A stretch of DNA of 51,039 nt. It comes from Amycolatopsis acididurans (lineage in GTDB: Bacteria > Actinomycetota > Actinomycetes > Mycobacteriales > Pseudonocardiaceae). Below the pieces are notes generated by a model. It saw nothing but the letters and a program-made list of their open reading frames with translations. It made no database searches and was not told the DNA's origin. The position numbers were made by a program, and so were the translations under genes. The stretch is from positions 1 through 51,039 of the forward strand of contig NZ_JAAXLS010000049.1 in NCBI RefSeq assembly GCF_012328925.1, written 5' to 3'. Shown piece after piece: positions 7,728-15,989 of the stretch (position 1 is the stretch's first letter; each line of letters opens with the position of its first letter).

Positions 7728-9239
7728 TCAGATTCGCTGCAGATGCGGGTCCCTGTCCGCCACGACGAAGCTCGCCGCGGTTTCCACGGCCGCGCCCGGT
7801 CTGGTGACGTAGCGCAGGATCCGGTAGTCGGCGCGCAGCTCGGTGGGCGAAACCTTGGCGCGGACGTAACCGCGCCGGTTCTTGTAGAACTTCACGTGCG
7901 GGTTGTCGTCCAGCACCGCTTGTCCCGTGTCCTCGTCACCGTCGCGTTCGGAACTGATGGACGTGGTGATCAGCTCGACGCCCTTGGTCAGTTCGGCCGC
8001 GTAGTGCCGGTGCACGTCGCCGGAGAGCACCATGGCGTTGCGCACGGGCGCGAAGGCGGCCTCGACGCGATCACGGTTGGCGACGTAGCCGTCCCACGCG
8101 TCGGTGTTGTAGCCCTGGACCGGGCCCGCGATGCGGTCCATCTGGCAGAACACGACCTGCTGGCCGATCAGGTCCCAGCGCGCCGTGCTCTGCCGGAGCC
8201 CGTCGGTGAGCCACCGTTCCTGCGTCGCGCCGGTGATCGTGCGCTCGGGCCGGAACCGCTCGTCGCAGCCGACCACGATCCCGTCGCGGCAGGCCTGGTC
8301 GTCGCGGTACTGGCGGGTGTCGAGCATGTGGAAGGTGGCCAGTCCGCCCCAGTACAGCCGCCGGTACAGCTGCATGTCGGGGCCGGTGGGGCGAGCGGCC
8401 CTGCGTAGCGGCAGATGCTCGTAGTAGGCCTGGAACGCGACGGCGCGCCGGGGACGGAACACGGGGTTCGCGGTCCAGTCGTTCTGGACCTCGTGATCGT
8501 CGAACACCGTGATCCAGGGCGCCGTGGCGTGCGCCAGCTGGAGATCCGGATCGCTCTTGTACAGGCCGTAACGGCGGCGGTAGCCGGCGAGCGTGACGGC
8601 CTCTCCGCCGGGCACCTCGCGGGCGTCCCCGTCGGCGTGCGCGGTCTCGTACACGTAGTCGCCGAGGTGCAGCACCACGTCCGGCTGGTCCTCGGCGAGC
8701 CGGCGGTAGGCGGTGAAGTAGCCGTGGCCGTAGTTCGCGCAGGAGGCGAAGCACATGGTCAGCTCGCCGAGACTGCCGGCAGGCGGCGCGGTGCGGGTGC
8801 GGCCGACAGGCGAGAAGGCGTTGCCGGCGCGGAAACGGTAGAAGTACTCGGTACCGGGCCGCAGCCCGTCCGCCTCGACGTGCACACTGTGGGCGCTGTC
8901 CGGAACCGCCATGATCTGTCCGGATTGGACGATCGCGGCGAACCGTTCGTCCTCGGCGATCTGGTAGTCGACCGGAACCGCGCGATCCGGCATCCCGCCG
9001 TGGCCGTCCTCGGCCAGTGGATCGGCGGCCAGCCGCGTCCACAGCACCACCCCGGTCGGCGACGGATCGCCCGAGGCCACGCCGAGCGTGAACACGTCGG
9101 GTGTGCGCGGCCCGCAGCCCGCGGCGAGCGCGACGGCGGCGCCACCGAGCAGGACCGACCTGCGCGTGAGGTCAGGCGAGCGGCGCCGGCTCGGGTCGTT
9201 CGTCGAAGGCCTTCCGTGCGGCGAGGATCTCGTCAACAT
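7728..9239 (-). CDS. phoD: PhoD-family alkaline phosphatase/phosphodiesterase
   Basis: About 503 residues. The Tat leader LTRRSVLLGG is followed by AAVALAAGC, a permissive lipobox, so it may be a Tat lipoprotein. A small N-terminal fibronectin-like domain precedes the metallophosphoesterase core: CFASCANYGHGY, HLGDYVYE, FDDHEVQNDW and LSGDVHRH supply the Fe/Ca ligands. It releases phosphate from organic phosphoesters outside the cell. The ATG at 9239 follows a GGAG four bases upstream; an ATG at 9260 is the alternative. Either start lies inside the hxlR-type gene (9172-9555), and no start codon exists between the hxlR stop and the Tat motif. The overlap of about 68 bp is therefore probably real and implies co-transcription. 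Confidence 0.88.
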   Translation of the reverse strand: MLTRSSPHGRPSTNDPSRRRSPDLTRRSVLLGGAAVALAAGCGPRTPDVFTLGVASGDPSPTGVVLWTRLAADPLAEDGHGGMPDRAVPVDYQIAEDERFAAIVQSGQIMAVPDSAHSVHVEADGLRPGTEYFYRFRAGNAFSPVGRTRTAPPAGSLGELTMCFASCANYGHGYFTAYRRLAEDQPDVVLHLGDYVYETAHADGDAREVPGGEAVTLAGYRRRYGLYKSDPDLQLAHATAPWITVFDDHEVQNDWTANPVFRPRRAVAFQAYYEHLPLRRAARPTGPDMQLYRRLYWGGLATFHMLDTRQYRDDQACRDGIVVGCDERFRPERTITGATQERWLTDGLRQSTARWDLIGQQVVFCQMDRIAGPVQGYNTDAWDGYVANRDRVEAAFAPVRNAMVLSGDVHRHYAAELTKGVELITTSISSERDGDEDTGQAVLDDNPHVKFYKNRRGYVRAKVSPTELRADYRILRYVTRPGAAVETAASFVVADRDPHLQRI

Positions 9240-9555
9240 GCTGCTCCGACCATTCGCCAAGGCTGTGGAACAGGTCGCCGACCTCCGCGCCCAGCGTCGT
9301 GACGGCGTACTCGACGCGTGGCGGCACGGTGGGGTAGACGGTGCGGCTGACCAGGCCGTCGCGTTCGAGTGCGCGCAGGGTCTGGGTGAGCATCTTCTGC
9401 GTGACGCCGTTGAGCCTGCGGCGAAGTTCGTTGAACCGCAACGGCCCGTCGCTGTTGCGCAGCGAAGCCAGCACCAGCAGCGTCCACTTGTTCGCCAACG
9501 TGGTGAGCACCGTCCTGGCCGGACATGCGTGCAGGTACGACTGGACGGTATCCAT
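9172..9555 (-). CDS. HxlR-family winged-helix regulator
   Basis: 127 residues. The HxlR core runs from CPARTVLTTLANKWTLLVL through RFNELRRRLNGVTQKMLTQTLRALERDGLV, with the wing around PRVEYAVTTLG. The first cysteine (Cys10) just before the DNA-binding domain is at the position used for thiol or quinone sensing in relatives such as QorR, YodB and HypR. It is divergent from a quinone oxidoreductase, the classic qorR-qor arrangement. GGTRCC boxes in the 66-bp gap are likely operators. The 3' end overlaps the start of phoD. Confidence 0.88.
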   Translation of the reverse strand: MDTVQSYLHACPARTVLTTLANKWTLLVLASLRNSDGPLRFNELRRRLNGVTQKMLTQTLRALERDGLVSRTVYPTVPPRVEYAVTTLGAEVGDLFHSLGEWSEQHVDEILAARKAFDERPEPAPLA

Positions 9556-9556
9556 G

Positions 9557-9600
9557 AGGTACCTGGATATCAAAAAGGTGCCTTCTTCACAACGGGTACC
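9557..9600. promoter_or_regulatory. Three GGTRCC boxes in the hxlR-oxidoreductase gap
   Basis: AGGTACCT (9557-9564), AGGTGCCT (9576-9583) and GGTACC (9595-9600) are regularly spaced at about 19 and 18 bp centre to centre, on one DNA face at just under two turns. They fill the gap between the divergent starts. HxlR regulators commonly bind GTAC-centred palindromes, so these are proposed operators for the neighbouring regulator. Confidence 0.55.
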
Positions 9601-9621
9601 ACCGGCTTCCAGGATGAGCGC

Positions 9622-10479
9622 ATGCGAGCGATCACGGTGCGGGCCCTCGGCGGCCCGGAAATGCTGGAGTTCGGGGAGGTCCCCGAACCCGAACCCGGCC
9701 CCGGCGAGGTACTGGTGCGAGTGCGCGCGGCGGGGGTCAACCCGGCCGACTGGAAGGTGCGATCGGGACAGGTCGACGGGGTGGGCGCGCCGCCGTTCCG
9801 GGTCGGCTACGAGTTCTCGGGCGAGGCGCGGGGCCGCGAGGTTTTCGGGATGTGGCTGACCAGATGGGGTGCCTACGCCGAGTACGTCGCGGTGCCCGAG
9901 CACGTGCTGGCACCCAAGCCGCCGAGTCTCGATCACGTACCCGCCGCGGCCTTGCCGACCGCGGCGCTGACCGCATGGCAGGCGCTGCGCGAGGTGTCGG
10001 GGAAGCGGGTGCTGATCCACGCGGCGGCGGGCGGGGTCGGGCATCTGGCGGTGCAGGTCGCCAAGGCGGGCGGCGCGTACGTCATCGGCACCGCCCGCGC
10101 GGCGAACCACGAGTTCGTGCGTGCGCTCGGCGCGGACGAGCTGATCGATTACTCGGCCGTCGACTTCACCGAAGCCGTCCGGGACGTGGACCTGGTGTAC
10201 GACCTGGTCGGCGGTTCGTACGGCAAACGGTCGCTGGCGGTGCTGGCGCCCGGCGGGGTGCTGCTGGACGCCCAGGGCAACGACGCCGAGGGCGATCCGC
10301 GGTACCGGCGCTTCTACGTGCAGTCCTCCGGGGAAGACCTGGCGCGGATCACCGAAATGGTCGAGTCCGGACGGCTGCGAGTGCACGTCGAGCACACCTT
10401 GCCGCTGGCGGAAGCCGCGAAGGCGCACGAGCTGAGCGAGAGCGGGCGGGTACGGGGAAAGATCGTGCTGACCGTGTGA
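9622..10479 (+). CDS. NADPH:quinone oxidoreductase, zinc-free MDR family
   Basis: 285 residues from the ATG at 9622. The N-terminal GroES-like fold has EVLVRVRAAGVNPADWKVRSG. The Rossmann domain has VLIHAAAGGVGHLAVQVAKAGGAYVIGTA (nucleotide-binding GGVGxxA). The zinc-ligand cysteines of alcohol dehydrogenases are absent, as expected for QOR enzymes. It would reduce quinones with NADPH, and expression is probably induced through the divergent HxlR regulator. A hairpin begins 3 bp after the stop. Confidence 0.88.
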   Translation: MRAITVRALGGPEMLEFGEVPEPEPGPGEVLVRVRAAGVNPADWKVRSGQVDGVGAPPFRVGYEFSGEARGREVFGMWLTRWGAYAEYVAVPEHVLAPKPPSLDHVPAAALPTAALTAWQALREVSGKRVLIHAAAGGVGHLAVQVAKAGGAYVIGTARAANHEFVRALGADELIDYSAVDFTEAVRDVDLVYDLVGGSYGKRSLAVLAPGGVLLDAQGNDAEGDPRYRRFYVQSSGEDLARITEMVESGRLRVHVEHTLPLAEAAKAHELSESGRVRGKIVLTV

Positions 10480-10482
10480 AAG

Positions 10483-10514
10483 AAGGCCCCCGGTCGACGT
10501 TGACCGAGGGCCTT
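10483..10514. terminator. Bidirectional hairpin terminator
   Basis: AAGGCCC…CGGTC / GACCG…GGGCCTT inverted repeat with a six-base loop. It closes the oxidoreductase gene on the plus strand. Read on the minus strand it is followed by a T-rich run (TTCTTTC), so it is a better terminator for a minus-strand transcript arriving from the cysteine-rich ORF, whose stop is 20 bp away. Confidence 0.8.
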
Positions 10515-10533
10515 GGCAGGCAAGGCTATGCGA

Positions 10534-10599
10534 TCAGCATTTGCCGCAGCATCCGCACCCGTGACCGGTGCACGAGCTGCAGCAGTTGCATCCACCCAT
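10534..10599 (-). CDS. Putative cysteine-rich micropeptide (21 aa, CxCCxxC repeat)
   Basis: An ATG-to-TGA reading frame of 21 codons whose product has eight cysteines and one histidine. After a three-residue start it reads CNCCSSC-TGHG-CGCCGKC, an exact internal repeat of the pattern CxCCxxC flanking TGHG. All cysteines use TGC. Such density resembles a miniature metallothionein or metal-cluster peptide. I do not recognise a family. In favour: the pattern repeat, a terminator 20 bp downstream in the right polarity, and location downstream of a same-strand gene. Against: its size, and only a weak purine-rich AAGGGA about 12 bases before the ATG. Function unknown; metal or redox binding is inferred from composition only. 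Confidence 0.45.
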   Translation of the reverse strand: MGGCNCCSSCTGHGCGCCGKC

Positions 10600-10710
10600 C
10601 GGAAGACACCATCCCTTCAGACTGGTCAGTCCCGGGCTGTTTTCGAAGGTAGAGGCGGCGGGCGTGCCGGATAACCGCCCAACGAGTGAGATGGCGGTAT
10701 CGCTGTGTGA

Positions 10711-11412
10711 CTACCGGTCGCCGTCGCGGAGCAGCGCGGGCACCCGGTTGTCGACGAGTTTGAACAGCACCGCGAACACGATCGCGACGGCCACGACGAG
10801 AAGCGAGTTGACCAGCGCCGTGCCGAAGCCGAGATCGGTGACGTCGAGGAAGGGATATGGGTACCAGTCCGTGAAGGCGCCCTGCGTGAAGATGTAGACC
10901 AGCCACAGGACGGGCCAGACGAACGCGCCGGCGATGGTGCCCCAGGTGATCCGGCGGCGCGGGCCGAAAACCAGCCAGGCGAGGATCGTCGCCCACGGCG
11001 AGATGTAGTGGAAGCCGATTCCCGCGGCGAGGGCCGCGCCGGTCAGGTGCACGATCGGGGCGAGCACGATGTCGTACACGACGCCGGTGATGAGGATGCC
11101 CAGCAGCCCGTCGAGACGCACGACCCGCCAGATCCGGCCGTCGGCGGCGGGCCTCAGTGCGAGCACGACCGCGGTCGCGAGCACGAACAGGTTGCTCTCG
11201 ATGGTGAAGTAGCTGAACAGCCGCCACAGCCGCACGCCGACGCTCACCACCTCGCCCGCCTGCCCGGAGTTCGCGTCCGCGCCGCCGCTGAGCAGCAGGG
11301 CGATCTGGACGACCAGCGAGGCGGCGACCACCGCCGCGATCAGTGCGTGGCAGACCCGTGCGGCGACGACGGCTCTCGACGACCGGACGGTGGTGGTGGC
11401 GACGGCTTCCAT
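10711..11412 (-). CDS. Pr6Pr-family integral membrane protein
   Basis: About 233 residues with six hydrophobic helices. Features such as SYFTIESNLFVLATAV, HYISPWATILAWLVFGP and YPYPFLDV are typical of the Pr6Pr (FAR-17a/AIG1-like) family of actinobacterial membrane proteins. Biochemical function is not established. The ATG at 11412 is chosen because GGGGAGG lies six bases before it; an upstream start at 11427 would bury that site. It is transcribed away from groES, so the 11413-11660 interval holds divergent promoters. Confidence 0.8.
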   Translation of the reverse strand: MEAVATTTVRSSRAVVAARVCHALIAAVVAASLVVQIALLLSGGADANSGQAGEVVSVGVRLWRLFSYFTIESNLFVLATAVVLALRPAADGRIWRVVRLDGLLGILITGVVYDIVLAPIVHLTGAALAAGIGFHYISPWATILAWLVFGPRRRITWGTIAGAFVWPVLWLVYIFTQGAFTDWYPYPFLDVTDLGFGTALVNSLLVVAVAIVFAVLFKLVDNRVPALLRDGDR

Positions 11413-11518
11413 GCGGTTCCTCCCCAAGGCTCCTCTGCGGCGGAGGTAAAGTAACCCGAGGTCATGCGGGACGCCTGTCGAAAACCACGGCGTCCGTGCA
11501 GGTCGAAAGCGACCCTGC

Positions 11519-11548
11519 TTGCGCGGCTAGCACTCGCGTGGCTAGAGT
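11519..11548 (+). promoter_or_regulatory. Probable groES promoter (-35 TTGCGC, -10 TAGAGT)
   Basis: TTGCGC at 11519-11524 and TAGAGT at 11543-11548 are 18 bp apart and straddle the CIRCE element, which would place HrcA directly over the -10 region. This is a consensus-based guess supported by the CIRCE position. Confidence 0.45.
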
Positions 11549-11553
11549 GCTAA
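11527..11553. promoter_or_regulatory. CIRCE element (HrcA operator)
   Basis: CTAGCACTC-N9-GAGTGCTAA matches the CIRCE consensus in all but the first base and has the canonical 9-bp spacer. It lies 107 bp upstream of the groES GTG. HrcA binding represses groES-groEL1 at normal temperature, as in other actinobacteria. Confidence 0.95.
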
Positions 11554-11660
11554 TTGCACGGCACCGCACACGCCCCGGCACCCGCGACGGCGGGGGTGGT
11601 AGGCGCCGAAACCTAGTAAGTACCTGCCAACGCTTTCGACGACCCGTGGAGGTCAACCCG

Positions 11661-11954
11661 GTGAGCGTGAACATCAAACCGCTCGAGGACAAGATCGTTG
11701 TCCAGACGAGCGAGGCCGAGGAGACGACGGCTTCCGGTCTCGTCATCCCCGACACCGCCAAGGAAAAGCCCCAGGAGGGCAAGGTTCTGGCCGTGGGCCC
11801 GGGCCGCGTGGACGACAAGGGCAACCGCATCCCGGTGGATGTGGCTGTCGGCGACGTCGTCATCTACTCGAAGTACGGCGGCACCGAGGTCAAGTACAAC
11901 GGTGAGGACTACTTGATCCTGTCCGCTCGCGACGTGCTGGCTGTCGTCAACTGA
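11661..11954 (+). CDS. groES: Co-chaperonin GroES
   Basis: 97 residues, the normal length for the 10-kDa cap of the GroEL chamber. The mobile loop (EAEETTASGLVIPDTAKEKPQ, about 17-37) and the roof-loop region are intact. The GTG start at 11661 is set by GGAGG eight bases upstream. CIRCE at 11527 marks heat-shock repression by HrcA. The gene is followed by a strong hairpin and then groEL1, 79 bp later. Confidence 0.97.
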   Translation: MSVNIKPLEDKIVVQTSEAEETTASGLVIPDTAKEKPQEGKVLAVGPGRVDDKGNRIPVDVAVGDVVIYSKYGGTEVKYNGEDYLILSARDVLAVVN

Positions 11955-11970
11955 CAACCGGCTCAAGCGT

Positions 11971-12013
11971 CGAACGCCCCGGGCCCCGCGAAAGCCGGGG
12001 GCCGGGGCGTTCG
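11971..12013 (+). terminator. Intercistronic hairpin between groES and groEL1
   Basis: CGAACGCCCC…GGCCCC pairs with GGGGGCC…GGGGCGTTCG around a short GAAA-containing loop. This 17-bp stem within a heat-shock operon could partially terminate or mark RNA processing, so that groES and groEL1 transcripts differ in abundance. No T-tract follows, so read-through is expected. Confidence 0.7.
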
Positions 12014-12033
12014 TCGGTCTAGAGAGGACCCAC

Positions 12034-13650
<1,617 letters not shown>

Positions 13651-13679
13651 GTTCTCGTTCCGCATTATCGTCCCGCACA

Positions 13680-13714
13680 AAGGTGCCCCGGAGCCCCCAG
13701 CTCCGGGGCACCTT
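13680..13714 (+). terminator. groEL1 terminator
   Basis: A perfect 14-bp stem (AAGGTGCCCCGGAG / CTCCGGGGCACCTT) with a seven-base loop begins 29 bp after the groEL1 stop. Confidence 0.9.
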
Positions 13715-13757
13715 CCTGTCGCGCGCCTACTACGCGAGTCCAGCCTTCCGCGCGCCC

Positions 13758-14328
13758 GAGTCGAGGGTTGCGTGCGCCCGAGTCGGGCGTTGTGTAGGGC
13801 TGAGTCGAGGGTTGCCTGCGGCTGAGTCCGGGTTTGGGCGGAGGCGGCGAGTTGGGCTTTCCGTGCGGCCGAGTTGGGGTTGCGCGGGGCCGAGTCGGGC
13901 CTTGGGCGCGGCCGAGTCGGGCGTTGTGCGCGCCCGAGTTGGGGGTTGCGCGCGCCCGAGTCGAGGGTTGCGTGCGGGCGAGTCGGGCGTTGTGTAGGGC
14001 TGAGTCGAGGGTTGCCTGCGGCTGGGGTGGGTGTTGCGTGCGGGCGAGTCGGGCGTTGGGCGCGGGCGAGTGGGGCTTCGCGTGGGGCCGAGTTGAGCGT
14101 TCCGTGCGGCCGAGGTGGGGGTTGCGCCGGGGCGAGTCGGGCGTTGCGTGCGGACGAGCGGGGCGTTGTGTGCGGCCGAGTTGAGATATGCGGGCGGCCG
14201 AGTCGGGCTTTGTGTGCGGCCGAGGAGGCGTTGGGTGCGGGCCGGGTCCAGATTTGCGGGCGGCCGAGTCGACTATTGCCTGCCGCCGAGCCGGGCGTCG
14301 GGCGGCCGAGTCGGGCGTTGGGTGCGGC
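13758..14328. repeat. Degenerate 22-bp tandem repeat array, about 26 units
   Basis: Units begin with the core GAGTCGGGCGTT, followed by about ten G/C/T-rich bases (typically GTGTGCGGCC). Nearly all are exactly 22 bp, with single 20-, 21- and 25-bp exceptions. A three-unit block starting at 13758 recurs almost unchanged at 13958, so the array has grown by segmental duplication. The strand bias is strong (G+T on the plus strand). The region lies between the groEL1 terminator and the 3' end of the SDR gene and has no plausible coding sequence of its own. The long minus-strand open frames across it are a by-product of the stop-free unit. Confidence 0.9.
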
Positions 14329-14384
14329 GACCCGCTTGCCCAACCTGCCCCGGCCGACGGGCACGGCCCGTTGACGTTGCTTCG

Positions 14385-14504
14385 CTCGCCACCCAACACC
14401 CCAGCCGGACCTCGCCACCCAACACCCCAGCCGGACCTCGCCACCCAACACCCCAGCCGTACCTCGCCACCCAACACCCCAGCCGGACCTCGCCACCCGA
14501 CGCC
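14385..14504. repeat. 26-bp direct repeat array, four copies plus a partial
   Basis: Units start at 14385, 14411, 14437 and 14463, with a diverging partial copy from 14489. Each contains CCACCCAACACCCCAGCC. The copies differ at only one or two bases (a T for G in the third), so the expansion is recent or homogenised. The array abuts the SDR stop codon at 14505, and the sequence between the two arrays (14329-14384) is unremarkable. Confidence 0.9.
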
Positions 14505-15248
14505 CTACGCCGCGCTGCCGCCGTCGACCGTGATGGCTGAGCCGGTGATGAAACGACCCGCCGGGCCCGCGACGTAGGCGATCGACGCGGCGACGTCGAT
14601 CGGCTCGGCGTGGCGGCCCAGGGCGCTCGCCGCCCGGCTGCCCTCCGCGCGCGGGCCGTCGGCCGGGTTCATGTCCGTGTTCGTCGGGCCCGGCTGCACG
14701 AGCACCGCCGTAATACCGCGCGGGCCGAGGTCCCTCGCCAGCGCCCTGTTCAACCCCACCAGCGCCGACTTCGTCGCGGCGTACACGCTCAGCCCCGGCC
14801 GCGGCACCCGCTCCGCGCCGAGGAAGCTTCCGACCGTGATGACGCGCCCGCCCTCCGGCAGGTGCCGGACCGCCGCGATCACCGCGGTGAACACCGCCCG
14901 CACGTTGATCGCCAGCGCCCGGTCCACCTCGGCGATCGTGACCTGGTCGATCGTGCCCGTCGGCAGGATCCCGGCGTTGTTCACCAGGATGTCCAGCCCG
15001 CCCAGGCCCTCCGCGGCCTGATCGACCGCCGCCGTGACGGCATCCGCGTCGGCCGCGTCCGCCTGGATCGCGACCGCCTTCCGGCCGAGGCCTTCGATCC
15101 GGGCCACCACTTCGGCGGCACGGTCGGCCGCCTTCTCGTACGTGATCGCCACGTTCGCCCCGTCCTCGGCCAGGCGCACCGCCGTCGCGGCGCCGATGCC
15201 CCGGCTGCCCCCGGTGACCAGTGCGTTCTTCCCCTCCAGTGCCGGCAC
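14505..15248 (-). CDS. Short-chain dehydrogenase/reductase
   Basis: 247 residues, classical SDR. It has the cofactor motif TGGSRGIG (12-19), NNAG near 90, and a catalytic Ser followed by YAATK (Tyr-x-x-x-Lys) in the second half. The C-terminal FITGSAITVDGG is typical of FabG-like oxidoreductases using NAD(P)H. The substrate is unknown. The GTG start has AGGAGG six bases upstream. It is divergent from a TetR regulator and shares with it a mirrored promoter element (15263-15284), so it is probably the regulator's target. Confidence 0.88.
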   Translation of the reverse strand: MPALEGKNALVTGGSRGIGAATAVRLAEDGANVAITYEKAADRAAEVVARIEGLGRKAVAIQADAADADAVTAAVDQAAEGLGGLDILVNNAGILPTGTIDQVTIAEVDRALAINVRAVFTAVIAAVRHLPEGGRVITVGSFLGAERVPRPGLSVYAATKSALVGLNRALARDLGPRGITAVLVQPGPTNTDMNPADGPRAEGSRAASALGRHAEPIDVAASIAYVAGPAGRFITGSAITVDGGSAA

Positions 15249-15262
15249 GAGCTACCTCCTAT

Positions 15263-15284
15263 TTCTGTAGTGATCGGCACAAAA
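15263..15284 (-). promoter_or_regulatory. SDR promoter/operator element
   Basis: Read on the minus strand: TTTTGTGCCGATCAC followed by TACAGAA. It matches the element in front of the divergent tetR (15316-15337) at all but about four of 22 positions, with the same orientation relative to each gene. The inner GTGCCGATCAC is itself partly palindromic. It is proposed to be both promoter (-10 near TACAGA) and TetR operator. Confidence 0.6.
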
Positions 15285-15315
15285 TTAGGACCTCGCGACG
15301 ACGACGGTCAAGGGT

Positions 15316-15337
15316 TTTTGTGTCGATCGGTATAGAA
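15316..15337 (+). promoter_or_regulatory. tetR promoter/operator element
   Basis: TTTTGTGTCGATCGG followed by TATAGAA. The -10-like TAGAAT (15333-15338) puts the transcription start at about 15344-15346, on the ATG at 15346, so the tetR mRNA is probably leaderless. The element is the mirror partner of 15263-15284. Confidence 0.6.
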
Positions 15338-15345
15338 TCATGGCC

Positions 15346-15957
15346 ATGACAGCTCGCGGCCGCCCTCGCGCCTTCGACCGGGACGAGGCGCTCGACAAGG
15401 CGATGCGGGTGTTCTGGCACCGCGGCTACGAGGGCACTTCGCTGTCCGACCTGACCACGGCGATGGGCATCGCGTCACCAAGCCTGTACGCGGCCTTCGG
15501 CGGCAAGGAAGCCCTGTTCCGCGAGGCCGTCGAGCGGTATCGCGAGCGCTACGGCCAGCCGTGGCGCGAGGCCCCGACCGCCTTCGAGGAGGTGGGCGAC
15601 TGGCTGCGCACCTCGGCGCGCCGGTTCGTCGACCAGAACCGTCCGCGCGGCTGCATGGTCGTGCTGAGCGGAATCAACTGCACCGACCAGAACCAGCCGG
15701 TGCGGGACTTCCTGGCGGTCAAGCGACGGGAAAACCTTGAACTACTTCGCGCCCGCCTCGAACGCGGCGTCGCCGACGGCGATGTGCCGGAAAACGCCGA
15801 TCTCGATGGCATGGTCCGGTTTTACGGCACCGTTTTGCACGGCCTGTCGATCCAGGCTCTGGACGGGGCGGAGGAAGACGAACTCGTTTCGGTGGTGGAA
15901 AACGCGATGGCGTGCTGGCCGCGGTTCACGCACGAAGAAGGGGTGGCACCCGCCTGA
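15346..15957 (+). CDS. TetR-family regulator
   Basis: 203 residues from the ATG at 15346. The DNA-binding domain has GTSLSDLTTAMGIASPSLYAAFGGKEALFREAV. The C-terminal domain carries GCMVVLSG in the ligand region, typical of the TetR subgroup controlling small oxidoreductases. The ATG at 15340 lies only one base after the -10 box, so it cannot be on the mRNA; 15346 at or near the transcript 5' end fits a leaderless message. It is divergent from the SDR, and autorepression with the SDR is likely. Confidence 0.87.
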   Translation: MTARGRPRAFDRDEALDKAMRVFWHRGYEGTSLSDLTTAMGIASPSLYAAFGGKEALFREAVERYRERYGQPWREAPTAFEEVGDWLRTSARRFVDQNRPRGCMVVLSGINCTDQNQPVRDFLAVKRRENLELLRARLERGVADGDVPENADLDGMVRFYGTVLHGLSIQALDGAEEDELVSVVENAMACWPRFTHEEGVAPA

Positions 15958-15975
15958 CGCGGATACCACCCCTTC
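15937..15975. terminator. Convergent hairpin between tetR and whiB3
   Basis: GAAGGGGTGG (15937-15946) pairs perfectly with CCACCCCTTC (15966-15975) across a 19-base loop. The left arm lies inside the last tetR codons. It can serve both convergent genes. Confidence 0.7.
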
Positions 15976-15989
15976 CCCGCTCCCCCTAC

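Noticed and set aside
5281..7812. An 843-codon plus-strand frame over tsaD's end and the amidase gene
   Set aside because: Antisense shadow of the Amidase_2 gene; arginine-rich, no domain.
13758..14328. A repeat-protein gene in the 22-bp array
   Set aside because: 22 is not a multiple of three, so a 66-bp coding period results, and unit lengths of 20, 21 and 25 bp shift the frame; no start or ribosome site.
14385..14504. Possible CRISPR array
   Set aside because: The 26-bp copies are head-to-tail with no spacers and no cas genes nearby.
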